Shown: piece by piece, positions 37,866 to 49,690 of the stretch
How positions within the stretch are numbered: position 1 is the first letter of the stretch
Layout of the letters: every line of letters begins with the position of its first letter
Assembly (NCBI GenBank): GCA_036785705.1
Contig: JAWUZG010000295.1
Location: forward strand, 124,001 to 188,000
Length of the DNA stretch: 64,000 nt
Direction: 5' to 3'
Source of the DNA: Acanthornis magna
Taxonomy: Eukaryota; Chordata; Aves; Passeriformes; Acanthizidae
Program-made: the position numbers and the translations under genes
Notes under the pieces: generated by a model
The model's input: the letters and a program-made list of their open reading frames with translations, nothing else
What the model was told of the DNA's origin: nothing
Databases searched by the model: none

Positions 37866-38579
37866 CTTTGGAAAGAACACGCAGAATGCAGGAAAAAGGC
37901 TATGTCTCCTTATTCATGTAAAAGTTCAGCCTAATTTCATTTTTAACTGACTGGCTTAAGTCTGAGCAACAGCACAGGATGAGAATGGTTTTGAAAGCGT
38001 TTGGTATGCAGAGCCATAAACTATACATTCAAACAACTACAGTGCACTAGCAGGATCTCAACCCCTAACAAGAAAAGAAGCAAAACCACTATATGATCTT
38101 CTAAAACACTCTTTAAAAAAAAGAACTTATGTGCTTGCCCAATTTTTCAAAATACCACAGAATTACTTTCCAATTCATTTTTGATACTTTATTGGTACTA
38201 GATAGAATCACTGAACATTTATCAGTGTCAAGCAAGCTACTAAGGTAAATTTTTCTTCCACAGAAGCAAAATTCAAAGGAAAGGACCAAATTGCACATAT
38301 AATAAATTGTTTTTCTTAGAGGAAGCCTTCCTTTTTCAGAATTCTTTTTCTGCCTACAATTTTGCCTACAATTAAAGCCATTTAGCTCCAAAACACTCCT
38401 AAATAAAAGTTCATGGACAATCTTATGAACCAATGATGCATTAAAAAGAAAGAGCAGAAAGCAGAGTTTGCATTACCTATTCAGAATGAAGAAAGAAGTC
38501 TTTCTCAAACCCTTTTCCAACTTAGGCTCTTATCATATCCAAAACAGTTCCTAGATTTCCCAGCAGTATCACTGTAGTA

Positions 38580-38700
38580 TCACCAGGGATGGAGCATCCA
38601 CGACCTCCCCACACAACCTGCTCTAGTGTCTCACCACCCTCACAGTAAAAAGCTTCTTCCTAATCAACCTCAACCCTTTCCATCTTTAAGTCAATCAGGC
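38580..38700 (-). repeat. CR1 LINE 3'-end fragment in an FBXO15 intron
   Basis: The wording 'gggatggagcatccacgacc', then 'aacctgctctagtgtctcac' and 'caccctcacagtaaaaagct', 'tcttcctaat' is the antisense CR1 3' region in the usual order. It lies between two FBXO15 exons. CR1 sense is the same strand as the gene. Confidence 0.8.
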
Positions 38701-39597
38701 TCATATTAATACAGGAACATTCCTAAACTCCCTGCACTACTGCCTTACGGTCTTAACACGGATATATTGAAATTGGTGAAACCACTCCTTTCATCTATAT
38801 TCACAATCTCTAAAAACTTACAGTTCTGTGAAATAAATACACCAACTGCCTGCAAGCTTTTATTTTTTTAATAATTTACTACATATGAATCATCATCTTG
38901 GTAAAACAACTACATTTCCCACATAATTTGACTGCAAGACTTTTTCAGCTGACTTTATACAAAAGCCTTCTTTTGATTTATTTATTTCTCAAGCAAATAG
39001 TTTGCTTCTGCTTGAGGAACCAGGTGTTTTGTAGGTGAACAATTCCCTCTTTTTAGAGAGCTCTGTGACTAGGGGCTTTGTGTAAGAAGCATGTAGCTGA
39101 TACTGCACATAATGTACACATAGACTCCAGATGTGTGCAGAACGCCTTAACAGCAACCAAACACCTCAAATAGACACTTTTCATTTCAGTATCTTCTCAG
39201 AATATAATGAAAAAAACCTATTGTACACACTTAAGCTAAGAAACAATAGATATGCTGTGGACTGGTGTTTTTATATGCATGTACTGAAGACTGCACACAT
39301 AGTTGAACACCAAGTTCCATAAACTCACACGCACACCTATCAGACACAAAATAAATTTTAACAACATAGATTACCTGACTGTAGCCACATAAATATTGAT
39401 GACATTTTCCAAGCTAAGTTTCTCACAATAAATTCTCCTAGATTTACATGTTTCTTTCATGCTCATTTGTGTCTATGCCTTAAACCCAGCTTTCCAAGTC
39501 AGGACCTCTCAGCCTGAATATCACATGCCAGTACCTACATTAACCTATGAATTAATGCCATAGCTTGTTGGATTATGCTATTTGCTGCCTTTTCAGG

Positions 39598-39831
39598 TGT
39601 GGCAACCTGGTTCAGGAACGGCACGGCGGCCAACCCCCAGCCGCTCAGGCCATCAGCTCACAGACACCAATGTGGTGGACGGCAAATGGCATTTATTGGT
39701 GATTAGCACCGCATTATATAACTTTGGTTACAACGTCACACCGGTCTGCTTACATCATAAACTAAACGCTATTGGCTACCTGGGGAGGGGTCCTATCTTT
39801 CCGTACAGCACGACATCTTCCGACTGCCACA
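39598..39831 (-). mobile_element. Short LTR-like element with exact inverted termini
   Basis: The ends TGTGGCA (39598) and TGCCACA (39831) are exact reverse complements, as expected of an LTR bounded by TG and CA. On the minus strand there is a TATA-like 'ttatataatg' near 39722-39713, then AATAAA at 39697-39692. After that comes a 'gccatttgccgtccaccacattggtg' block typical of the R/U5 part of some avian ERV LTRs. It is GC-richer than the surrounding intron. No target-site duplication is visible, and related-looking text past 39831 means that the true end may lie slightly further on. Confidence 0.55.
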
Positions 39832-40025
39832 CCCTACCTACCCACAGCTATTTCTTGCTAAAAAGCTCTACCAGTGAAGAGAAGAATATAGGAAGAAATA
39901 CTACAGGGAAGCTTTCTAACAACGAGTTAACTTGTTGAGTCAAACCAATGTCAGACAGCTCCTACAGACACATTATCCACCAGTCACACCCAAAAAATCT
40001 TCAAAAATCCTCAGTTAAAACTCAC

Positions 40026-40235
40026 CCCTTCTTTTTGGGAGGCCTGCCCAGAGGAAGAAGCAATGGTGTAACTCCATACAGTTTTAGGGTTGACAGGATG
40101 TCTAAGCACAGCCAGTCTCTACCATACCAAAGCACGGTAACTGATGTGTCCTTAAACGATAGCTTTGGCTTCTCCATTACATGTTCTTTTCCATTTTTGT
40201 CCTTCAGTGCAATTACCCAACTCAAGCCAGAGACA
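40026..40235 (-). CDS. FBXO15: FBXO15 exon (TSVTVLWYGRDW region)
   Basis: The 210-base exon starts after 'ttcctaaataacag' and ends at a consensus GTGAGT donor. It enters with one base completing an asparagine codon and leaves two bases. The peptide 'GLSWVIALKDKNGKEHVME' followed by 'TSVTVLWYGRDW' and 'YGVTPLLLP' closely follows mammalian FBXO15 (GLGWAIILKEKGGKEYIME, TSVTVIWYGKNW, GMTPV). The phase matches both neighbouring exons. Confidence 0.9.
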
Positions 40236-40478
40236 CTGTTATTTAGGAATTGAGAGGGGAGAGGGGTGTTTAAAACAAAATTCCCAAAGTGACAACAGTT
40301 AAACTATGCTTTCAACAGTTTTATATTTCTACTAACTGCTACTTATGTTCCTCAGTTTCAGCAATTTCTAGATTATCATCGTATCTTCCCATTTTATAGC
40401 TCTATTTCTATACCCCAAGCCATTAATATTTTGTACATTCTTCTCAAGTAAATCTCTTTGTGACAAGGCATTGCTTAC

Positions 40479-40721
40479 TTCATAGCTTCTTTGCTCACAA
40501 ATGGAAGACCTGTATAAGGATCTAGAGGTTTAGCGAGAAGCATTACTCTCGTTTTGAAGGCAGATGTCTGTTTGAAGATGGATTCATTCTTCCAATACCC
40601 AGGGTTCTTATCATGTAGAGCATCACAGCCCAAAGAAACAGTTTCTGGTTGTTTAGGCTTCATTTTCCACATTGTCCATTTTGGTTGCAAAGCACTGGAA
40701 TAGAGTTTCAGCCAAAGTCCA
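40479..40721 (-). CDS. FBXO15: FBXO15 exon (GYWK ... DPYTGLPFVSKEAM)
   Basis: The 243-base exon has a strong acceptor (ctatttttattttcag) and a GTAAGC donor. It begins with the last base of the codon opened by the F-box exon. It encodes 'GLWLKLYSSALQP', 'DKNPGYWKNESIFKQTSAFK' and 'DPYTGLPFVSKEAM'. These follow mammalian FBXO15 directly downstream of the F-box (IWIRIYSTAFSP, GYWKKEYITKQ, NPYTGLPVKTKEAL). Together with the F-box this is the best evidence for the gene identity. Confidence 0.92.
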
Positions 40722-43264
40722 CTGAAAATAAAAATAGAATGAAGAGGAATAAATTTCAAGAACAGTCACTCAATTTTTATACACACATCTCAGCTACCAC
40801 CAAGCTGAAATGTTAGCACAATGTTAGCATAATGTTAGCACAAAAACAGTCTTGTCTGCCTTCTTCAAAATATGGGATCCAGGATGAAGCTCAGCGACAG
40901 CAGAGCCATAGTCAGCAATGGAAGTGAAAACTGATAAAGGTTAAGCAGTAAATTTTGAAAATTCCACCCCAAAACAATGATGCATCCTCCTCACAGAAAA
41001 TCAGCTAGTGGAGAAAGTGTTTTAATACCTTTTATTCAACAAAGGTAATCTGTACACTTCAAGTTTCTCACACAGATACAGCAGAAAGTGGAGTGGAGGA
41101 GGACAATCAGATTCACACCTTTGCTTGGTGTTACCAGAGTCACGTCAATCCCTTCTTCACTCTTTGGAAAAGCTCAGAGAAGACATGACTTTCTGAAGAC
41201 AAAGAAACATGTGACAGTAATGATGGGTTCATCTCCTTCACGCCAGGAAAACTAGGAGGTCACATTTCAGCCCTCTAGGACATTTCAGTATCTCTAGGAC
41301 AGTTCATGGAATACTGAATACAGGAACCGACAAGAATTCGAACAATAATCTGTGAATGCAGGTTTCCAGTAAGTTTTCTAATTTTAAAGTGCCAGACATA
41401 CACTTTACATAACTGCACTAAAGAAAATTAATGGGAAGGGCAACAAATTCTCAAGAGACATTTTCTACCATTAATTGGCAAGACTACCTTTACCAATCCT
41501 CACTCATCCCCAGGCAAACTTAGGCTGCTATGCTTTGTATTGCATTTTGCCCTCTCCTGAAAGCATTCAAGGACTGAATCCATCCCACATTGCCTCCTAC
41601 CCACAACAAAGATATCAGACACTTCTCTTTTAAGACCAGGAAAGGCAACCAAGTTACCAGATAGCACAAAACATTTCTGATGGAGAGGGGAAGTTCTTTT
41701 TTAACCCCAAAGTGGTTTAGAACTGTCCGGCAATGTAAACAAAGGAGAGATGTGCTTGACATACAATCATTGGGGGAAATTGAGCTATCATCCAACTGGT
41801 CCTAATCAGCCTAAAAAGTCCAGTAAAATAACCTGCTATGAAAGTCTCCTGTTAACTAGAAACCCCTCCCCAACTCCCCCTCCCCTCCATCCTTTCTTTC
41901 TTGGAGAGACATACTCCGCATCTTACTCTATGATGCTGAAAAGACAGCGCTTAGCAGTAGGCATTTCCTGCATTTTCAAGTTACAGATTCAGCAATTTAG
42001 CTGACTGAAGACAGACTAATCACAAATACCTACCATCCTTGTCCTCACTCTCAGTTATATATTGCTTCTTCCTTTCCAAAAACAGTGCTGTGCAACCAAA
42101 GAAATTAGTTCAAGCTCAAAAATTCAGTTAGGGTAGGGAGACAGAGGAGAAAATGAACGAGGACCTGGAATCACAAATGTTTAGGAAAGTATCACTGCCC
42201 TTTCATCCTCAAGTCCCATTTGTGCACATTTTCTAATCTCTGTTGAGAGTAGAAAATGGAAACAGACATCATCGAGATGGAGGCAAATAAATCATCCTGC
42301 CCTGAGCAGCCACAGTGATTTCATCCTGCCTTACCACCCTGAAGTGGAAAATGCATACTAAGATAATTTGTGTCAACTATGCAATTTTTATCTACACTGA
42401 CCTGCTGACAATCTCAACACATACATCTGGATTACAGTCTTCCCTTTAAATTCATCGGTTCTAAAGGTGTCAAAGCCAATGTAAACCAATTGACTGTATA
42501 AGTTTTGGCAAATAAGGGAAAACGGATTCATACTGGATGCAGCAACTTCCTATACAGGAAGACATTTTCTCATTCAAACAACACTAATGCAGTACAATCC
42601 TAGAAAATCAAAGGATACTCAGACATCCTAGTTATCACATATCAACCCGGGTCTCTCCTCCTTTTCCTTTCACAAAATTGTCGTGATACCGGTAGGAGCA
42701 ATTGGTGTACTCTGTATAAGCAATCCTTAGACAAAAAGTGTCAGTATTTATCTTCATCTCTTTTGTTTCAATTTAGAAATCACCAAAATTTGACCAACAG
42801 AGCAACAGATAAAAACCACTAGTGAATCATTTGATTGAATCAACCCCTCTACAAAAACCTGATGAAAGAACTAAATAAGCAGAACTTCAAAATGGTGAAA
42901 GCTATGACCATTCCACAAAGCTACTGGTGACACACAAGTTAGGATCACTTGAGCAGAAAAGTTTGTGCAAGTGCATGTGAATACAAACAAATATATGCAA
43001 GTTTTAAAACAAAAAAAAAGTGCTAATAGCAACATTTCAAAGCACTGGATTTAGTTTTTGCCTCATAACTCCCATTAAACAACAGGGCTTGCACAGCTAG
43101 AATTCCATGCAACACATCCTGTGGGCTATGCAGTGCAATTTCGGCAGAGTAACTGCACACAGGTACAAGCATCAGTGCTCTGGTATCAGAGAAACTAAAT
43201 TAGAAAGACTCATAACTCAGATAACTACAACTGGGGCATGACTGAAACCTTCCCTCTTCCTTAC

Positions 43265-43369
43265 TGGTCACTGGCCAGGTCATAGAAGCGCTTATTCACA
43301 CAACCGGCAGACAACAGGGACACAGGATCCAAATAGGAAAATACCTTCAGCAGCATTTCTGATGGCATG
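43265..43369 (-). CDS. FBXO15: FBXO15 F-box exon
   Basis: The 105-base exon starts after 'ttgtttcccag' and ends at GTAAGG. It encodes the F-box: 'MPSEMLLKVFSYL', then 'DPVSLLSAGCVNKRFYDLA'. An F-box of about 40-45 residues binds SKP1 and joins the protein to CUL1, making FBXO15 the substrate-recognition part of an SCF ubiquitin ligase acting in cytoplasm and nucleus. In mammals FBXO15 is expressed in embryonic stem cells and germline and is a known OCT4/SOX2 target. The methionine here is not taken as the start, because an upstream exon joins in phase (44442-44555). No frameshift or stop is seen, so the locus looks functional within the exons present. Confidence 0.93.
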
Positions 43370-44441
43370 CTGGGAAACAAGAGACGAATGCTGTTACACT
43401 TGCCTGCAAACTCCGGAAACTGCAATGGCAGAGAATTTTAATTTCAAACCAGAGAAAAACAGAAGAGGTGGAAACCAGCAGCTTGTAAATAGATGAATCA
43501 AAAATCACCTGAAGAGGAATCAAAAGTCACCTGAAGAGTTAAACTGGAATTTGGGTTCTATTTTCAGTCTCCAGTATGTGGCATTTGCCTAAAATAATTA
43601 ATCAAAACTTATTCAAGTGGCATAGCACTATTACATGAAAAGTTATGGGTTTGCATTTTCATTAAACTTTGTTAACTTTAACCCAATTTGCCATGAAACT
43701 ACCTCATTTAGCTTCAGTTTCTTATTGCTCGTACCGTGACTTTAACATTTATTCCACAACGACCAGCTTTTCCAAAACTGCAGATATATTCACTCTCCCT
43801 CTTGACTGTGGTGTCCCATCTCAAGATGCACCAGGACAGAAATGATCATGCTCTACCTCATCATAATCTTCAAACGCTATGTGCTCAGGGGTCTCGCACA
43901 ATTCTCATTTATGTCAAAAGAAAGATGTGAACTTCAAAGCAAGAGCCAAGTGGCATCCTGAAAATGTCAATGTCTCTGTGCCTCTGGAAAGCTTTGGAAA
44001 ATGAAAGCGCCAGTCTAAGCCTGACAAGCAGAACATACCCTGGAGATGAGCCAACATGGTTTTTGTATTAACAGATAGAAACCTCGTACCATTTGAGCAG
44101 TACCTTGTAACTACACGGAGTTTAAAATACATGGATTTAATACTTTGATTTTCTCGAGCGTTGATTACGGTCAAATCACTGCTGAAAATACAAGGTGCTG
44201 TGAAAGTCAACACCCCAGGTGTGGCTCTCGTCCTTTTACTACTGTTATTTGCAACACTTGATTTATAACACTATTTCAGAAGCAGAGAGCTTTAAAGAGT
44301 AGAATGATAATGCCAATACCTCAATGATTGTATTACATTCAGAATCTTAGTTGCATAAACATAGAGGCAATGTGCCAAAACTTTCAATGTGCCAACACTT
44401 CCACTCTTCCACTCTTACTCCTTGTGTAAAGACATACTCAC

Positions 44442-44555
44442 CTCTCAATGCACGCATTTGGTTTTGGTTTTATGGTAGGTGTCGAATACAGACTTTTAAT
44501 TCCAGCATTTTTGGTCTCAGAGCATTCCCCAGGCCTGGCAGCAAAGGTCCTTAAC
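44442..44555 (-). CDS. FBXO15: FBXO15 N-terminal exon upstream of the F-box
   Basis: The 114-base exon has an acceptor (tttcttacaactag) and a consensus GTGAGT donor. It starts with the third base of a codon and ends with two bases that become a serine codon with the first base of the F-box exon. The peptide is basic and low in hydrophobic residues ('LRTFAARPGECSETKN', 'TPTIKPKPNACIE'). This fits the poorly conserved N-terminal leader of FBXO15, whose identity rests on splice phase and position more than on sequence. At least one more upstream exon carrying the start codon is required and was not found before the LTR at 47645. Confidence 0.75.
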
Positions 44556-47500
44556 CTAGTTGTAAGAAAGAAAAGCTGTTAAGAGTCACATATCTACAAA
44601 ATGAAGAAATACGCATCCTGTGCAAACCTAGACAGAACATTTCAACCAAGGCAAGATTCGGGGAATACATCATATGGCAACTCAGTACTAGCAGTTCACT
44701 GATTTGAACAACTATGCCCAGGTTAAAATACCTGGCATCAGGAAGATTCAGATTTAAACTCACAGCTGTCATTCCTGTGATTCATCTCTCACAGTGGTCA
44801 GAAGGGAACAGTGTCACTCCCCCAAATCACTTTGAATCCAGCAGAGATCTGTTACCTTTAGACAGCTGCACCACTGTGGCCACCACAACCAACCTCAACA
44901 CAGGCCCCTCCAGCAAGTCAAACTCACTGATTAATCCTCTTTTTTACAGCATTACTCTAGAGACGTTTTTGAGCCATCCAACTTTACTAAGCTATTAAAA
45001 GATACCAAATACCTTGAAACTTCCTCAAAAACTGTTGAGGTTCAAAAAGAGTTTCCTTGAATACATAACAGAATCATACATGAAACAAAGCTGAAGTCTC
45101 ATTTCAGATCTTCCCCAGCTAAAATACTCAAAATCTGAGAGATAAGCGTTATTTCCACAGGCAAACAGATATCAATGTTTTTATAGCTCATCAGTGTTGC
45201 AAAATGTGGAATATGTAAAATTTTCTTAAGAAATTATGTTCTTTGATGTTTGATCTTTGTGTACTTTCAAGCCTAAACAGCTTGGAAAGGAGATTCAATC
45301 CATGAAAACAGAGAGCAGCTCAGGGATGTCCAGATGCTAGAAAGACAAATTATTTGGTGGTAGAATTGCTTTGTTAAGGTTTAGGGCTTGGCATGCTTCA
45401 ATAAATTCACACCTAGGGGGAGGTTAACAAAGCTTGGGAAGAAGGATGCCCACGGACAGTGCACACAACAAATGCAGATTTACAGGCCACACGAACACCT
45501 GGAAGAGCTCCCAAGATAAGGGAAAAACTTGTAAAGCCAACTCCTGAAATCAGCTCCAACTTCCCGAAGTGTGAACTTGCAACCACTGACCCAAGAAACT
45601 CAGTGACACAAAAGAAGAGAAAGAGAAAGAGCATGTGGATTAATTAGCATGAGAAGCAAGAGAATCATTAAACAATGGAAGACAGAATACTAACTACTCA
45701 GAAAGTTATGTAAGTTGTAGCCAATAAAAATGAATTTTTTCCTTTGGTAAATTGTATGAGATAGTAAAAAGCTTTGATAGTTGGTGTGCTGGCTTTGTAG
45801 GATTTGCCACCCAGCACTCCCTCTGTGCAGAACTGTAAATATTTGGTAAAATACCTCAGCTCTGTGTGTGGACTGGCCTCTGGCACAGCAGTGTGAAAGA
45901 ACCTATTTTGGCAACATTAGCACATCACAGTTTGGAGAGAAAAGAAAGGAACTTTGCATATTTCTAGCACAAATTCTTACAATCCAACTGGTCACACAAG
46001 TTTTCCCAAGTTTTCCCAAATTTTCTGCTAGGAAGGACTTTGTAGGCTGTAATTGCAAATACTGTCATGAATCCACATAAAAATATGGAGATAGAGTTTC
46101 AATTGTAAATCAAATCCTCATGCTTCATACCCACTGATGCCACCGAGCAGACAGAGCTCCCCATTCTCTGCATTATTGATGTTTTAAGTTGCCAGCAGAC
46201 TTTGCAACACCTGCTCAAATCAGCTCTGGGTTTCTAGGCAACCAATCAATATGGGGGGAAAACACCTAATTTTGAAGTATTTGGGTACCATGTACCTTTA
46301 ATGCACACTGCTCTTGGTTTAAGGTTCATTTAGGCTCAAAGAAAAACAGAATCGAAAGAAATTAACAACTCTGGTCTACATTGTCAACTGTGCTATGTAA
46401 AAAACAAAAAACAAAACAAAACAAAACAAAGAAAAAACAACCAAGAAAACAACAAAACAACAAAACAAAACAAAAACCAAACAAATGACAAACAAACAAA
46501 AACCAAAAAACCCCAAATACAAAAAACAAAAACAAAACAAAACAAAAAAAACAACAAAAAAACCCCAAAAAACAAAAACAAAAAGAAAAAAAAAAAAAAA
46601 AAAAAAAAAAACAGAAAAAAATAAAACCCACCAAAAAAAACCAAAACAAAAAAACCCCCCACCAAAACAACCAAGACATTTTAGTGTGAATTGTTATAAA
46701 CACAACAAAAAAACATGCACATTTCAGCTTGGGTGCCAGCCACTGATAGACCAACTAAATTAACAACTACAAAACAGTAGCCATATAACAAACACAACCT
46801 GGTGCTCAAACAAGGGTTTTATTCATGCATCATTATCAAGAAGTACACTTAGATGATAAGGCACCAACAAACTGTATTTTTCAAAAGCCATTAAAGGGAT
46901 TTAGAGACCCAAGCTGTGTTCAACAGCAGCAGAGCTCTCACTTCTGGACGCTCCAGAGCAGCAAATCCCAGGCTGTTCTGCTCTGAATCCATGCTGAAAG
47001 CAGAGAGTGTGGGCACACTCTACAGGGACACAACTCCACAGACTTCAGGCACAGCAGTAACTCAGATAACAAGCTGGATTTTGGATTTTAAAACCCACTA
47101 CCTTAGACAAGCATAACCTGCATTGCCTCTTCAGTCCTCCTTGCTCATTTGAACCACTGCCCCCTCTTCTTCACTCCAGGGAGAAATACCTGAGAAAAGA
47201 AAAATTTTGCCCACACATGCTTTGAAAACTTTAATGCAATATCTATTCCTTTTGTAAGCTGCAGTTAAAAAAAAAAAAAAAAAGCTGAACTTTTGCATCT
47301 TCCAAAACAAAAATATTCTCAAGGTGTGAAGAAACAAACAGCAAACCCAATCCACAAATTACTTTTCAAGTACTGTGTGTGCTAAGATTTTAAATTAGCA
47401 TTAACAAAATGCTTTTACATTGCATTGACAAAGATTGGGCAGACAAGCCTAAGAGAAAAGTCAATGAGAGCTGTTACATCCGCTCTTTACAGACTTCTAG

Positions 47501-47644
47501 AACAACTGAGAGGCTCTTACTTAAGAAGCACAACTTCAATTGCTTTTTCATTAGCTTTCAACCTGTGGGGCTCAGTTTTGTACCAATAGTTTCACTTTCA
47601 CACCCCATAATATTTGCAATGTGCCTTGGTTTTTTGATGGTCAG
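44556..47644. other. Presumed 5' intron of FBXO15 and upstream DNA
   Basis: This AT-rich stretch contains an AAAAC array (46398-46672) and an A run (47268-47284). A small minus-strand open frame starts near 46992 with a reasonable-looking peptide but no known match. I did not find a CpG island or a first exon for FBXO15. In human the neighbouring gene TIMM21 starts close to the FBXO15 5' end; no TIMM21 coding sequence is visible here. Confidence 0.5.
46398..46672. repeat. AAAAC-type microsatellite
   Basis: About 275 bases are made almost wholly of A and C on the plus strand, as AAAAC, AAC and long A runs. Open frames on both strands here (rich in K/T/P or in F/L/V) are artefacts. Confidence 0.9.
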
Positions 47645-48259
47645 TGTTATAAATAGCTTTGAGTTTGTTAATCAAATCTTGTTAGAAATTGTAATCAATA
47701 GTCTTGTGTTTGTTAATTGAACTTTGCTTAAGAAGGCTTATGACTTGTCTAATAAAAGCCAAGAGGAACTAACCTTGCCTAATAAAAGCCAAGAAAGGAA
47801 ATAAAAGCCAAGAAAGGAAACAGAGATTGCCTAAGCTAAGTCAGAAGGAGCAGATGATTAAGAAATGCCAGAACCACAAGACCCTCAGAAGGAGCAGATA
47901 ATTAAATAATGTCAGGACCACCTATCTGGTGATGTAAAGCCCCCTCCCTATTGTGTAAGATTACTAAAAAGAACATCGGAGGAAGACTACGGCCTTCAGC
48001 CTCACGACCACCAAAAGGCAGAAGAAGACCCCCTAGCAACAGGCCGCGCAGACACAGAGTACTACAGGAAGATCTACGTATACCAGGAAGAAGAAGGGGA
48101 TAAAACCAGAGACTATGGGAGGGGAAATCGCTTGCCGTGGTGGAGCGGAGACTCCCCGGCAGCCCAGCGCTGTTTTGTTTGCTGACTGCTTGCTCAATAA
48201 ACCAAATTATTTTAATTGGCCTGACTTTTGTCAATCTATTTTAACATTAACTTATAACA
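47645..48259 (+). mobile_element. Solo LTR of an endogenous retrovirus at a composition boundary
   Basis: The segment is bounded by TGTTATAA (47645) and TTATAACA (48259), which are exact inverted termini, giving a 615-base LTR. It has an internal 'taataaaagccaag' duplication in U3, an ATAAAA TATA-like box near 48100 and a poly(A) signal AATAAA at 48196-48201. A U5 block 'ttgtcaatctattttaac' follows. No retroviral internal sequence lies on either side. The bases before (gtcag) and after (tgccg) do not form a target-site duplication. DNA to the left is AT-rich FBXO15 flank; DNA to the right is the GC-rich unit A. Confidence 0.75.
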
Positions 48260-49690
48260 TGCCGCTCTCATTTCTGTCTAGGGTTGAGCCAAAAATGTCC
48301 CATTTGGGGCGGGGGGGGCCTTTCCTGCAGTTACTGCCATCCTGGGACCACAGCCGGAATTGGGGGGGGTCATGAGGAGGGCACGGGGGGAGGGAGGGAA
48401 AGCTGGGAGGAGCAGGCCGCGCAGTAAAGCCCCATCCCCGCCAAGAGGGCAGAATCAGAATGTCTCTCCTCGAGGCTCTCTGCGCTCTCACATTGCTTCC
48501 AAGCCCACGGGGTGGAGGGGAAGGGGGCGCTCCCCTATGTCAGCCGGGAGCCTGAGGGCTGCCAGTCGCGCTGTAAAGGCTGGCCCCGCTCCATCAGCTG
48601 ACGGCGGCCCTTGCACCTGCCGCTCCCGCGGCCTGCCCGAGCCTTCGGCGCGCCGCCTCCCCCGAGCGTCCCACAGCTGCCACGGGCGCTGCGCCCGCGG
48701 GCAGCCCCGAAAAGGCTGCATTTCCGGGCGCTGAGCCCTCTCGGCAGGCGGCTGGCGGGGCCATTGGAAAGGGACTTTGCATGGCCGCCACCTCTCGGCC
48801 CCATGCCCAGCCCGGCCCCCTGCCGGGCCCCGCCCCCCGCCCTCCTCCGAGCTGCGTTTGCATTTTTGGCTTGGCCGCCGTAGGCAACTGCTTTGGGCAA
48901 CAGCGCCGGCCGGCGGCACAGCCTCCATAGCCACGGCAAGCCCCCGCTCTGCTCCGGGCCGGGCCGAGCCGAGCCGGAGTGGGGATCCCCTTCCCGCCTC
49001 GGCCTCTTCCCCTTTGGCAGCTGCCAGGCAGCGGAGACAAGGACGGGCGGGGGGGGGAAGGGCGGGGGTCGGCTTTCCACGAAGCCGGGACAGCAGCAGC
49101 TCTTGGGAATCCCTCCCCTTCCTCTGCGGGGGAGTTTTGGGAGGCACCGGGGGAGAGCGGCAGGGGTGGGGCAGGGAGGAGCGCCCCAAAGTGCCCCAAA
49201 GCTTGTCCACGGCTGGTGGGGGGGAGGGGAGAGGTGGAATCGGGACACAGCCGTGTCCCAGCAGCAGCTAAGCGCCCAGGCAGGGCCGGGGCTTCTGCAG
49301 GTGAGTGAAAGAGGGGCTCCTTCCAAATTTGCCCCGCCCCGATGACACGAGAAGCTCGGACACGGGCTGGGCGCGGGGGCACGGTCTGTCTCAGCCTTGA
49401 TTTTTTTCCCCTGCATGCTGTGCAGGGAGGGGGCCATTCTGGAGCAGAGCCATTCCCCTGGCAAGCCCTGAGCCCCTGGCCAGCCAGGGCTAGCGGGGCA
49501 GGATCCTGCCAGCACTTGTGCAGGCCAGGAGAGAGGAGCCCACCTGGAGCAGGTTGCTGCCAGCACCAATGAGCCCATGGGCTCCCACAAGGCTCTCCTG
49601 GCTTGTAAAAGGCTCCCCTGCCCAGTGTCCCTCTGTTGCCTTTTTCAGGCTAGAAGTGAAACTTGAGATCATTTGAGTCGAGGAGGTCAT
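48260..49690 (-). repeat. GC-rich CpG-dense unit, copy A (inverted relative to B and C)
   Basis: Read on the minus strand, this segment matches 55731-57200 block by block. Shared blocks include 'gctcctctctcctggcctgc', 'aaaaaaatcaaggctgagac', 'ggcaaactttgg..' style spacing, 'cgcccggaaatgcagcctttt', 'gccaagagggcagaatca' and 'acagccggaattggg'. It is very GC- and CpG-rich and contains octamer-like ATGCAAA motifs (48776-48782 and 48857-48863). On the plus strand 'gcttctgcag' is followed by a consensus donor GTGAGT at 49301. Copies B and C lack this donor. The many long open frames on both strands are typical of GC-rich DNA and are not called genes. The left edge is exactly the LTR end. Confidence 0.8.

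Noticed and set aside
46916..47116. Small open frames on both strands near 46.9-47.1 kb as an FBXO15 first exon
   Set aside because: The phase, peptide and splice sites do not connect to the 44442-44555 exon in any convincing way.
48360..49590. Open frames of 100-351 codons in copy A, and similar ones in copies B and C
   Set aside because: High GC removes stop codons on both strands. Frames are not the same between copies, and the peptides are low-complexity P/R/A/G.
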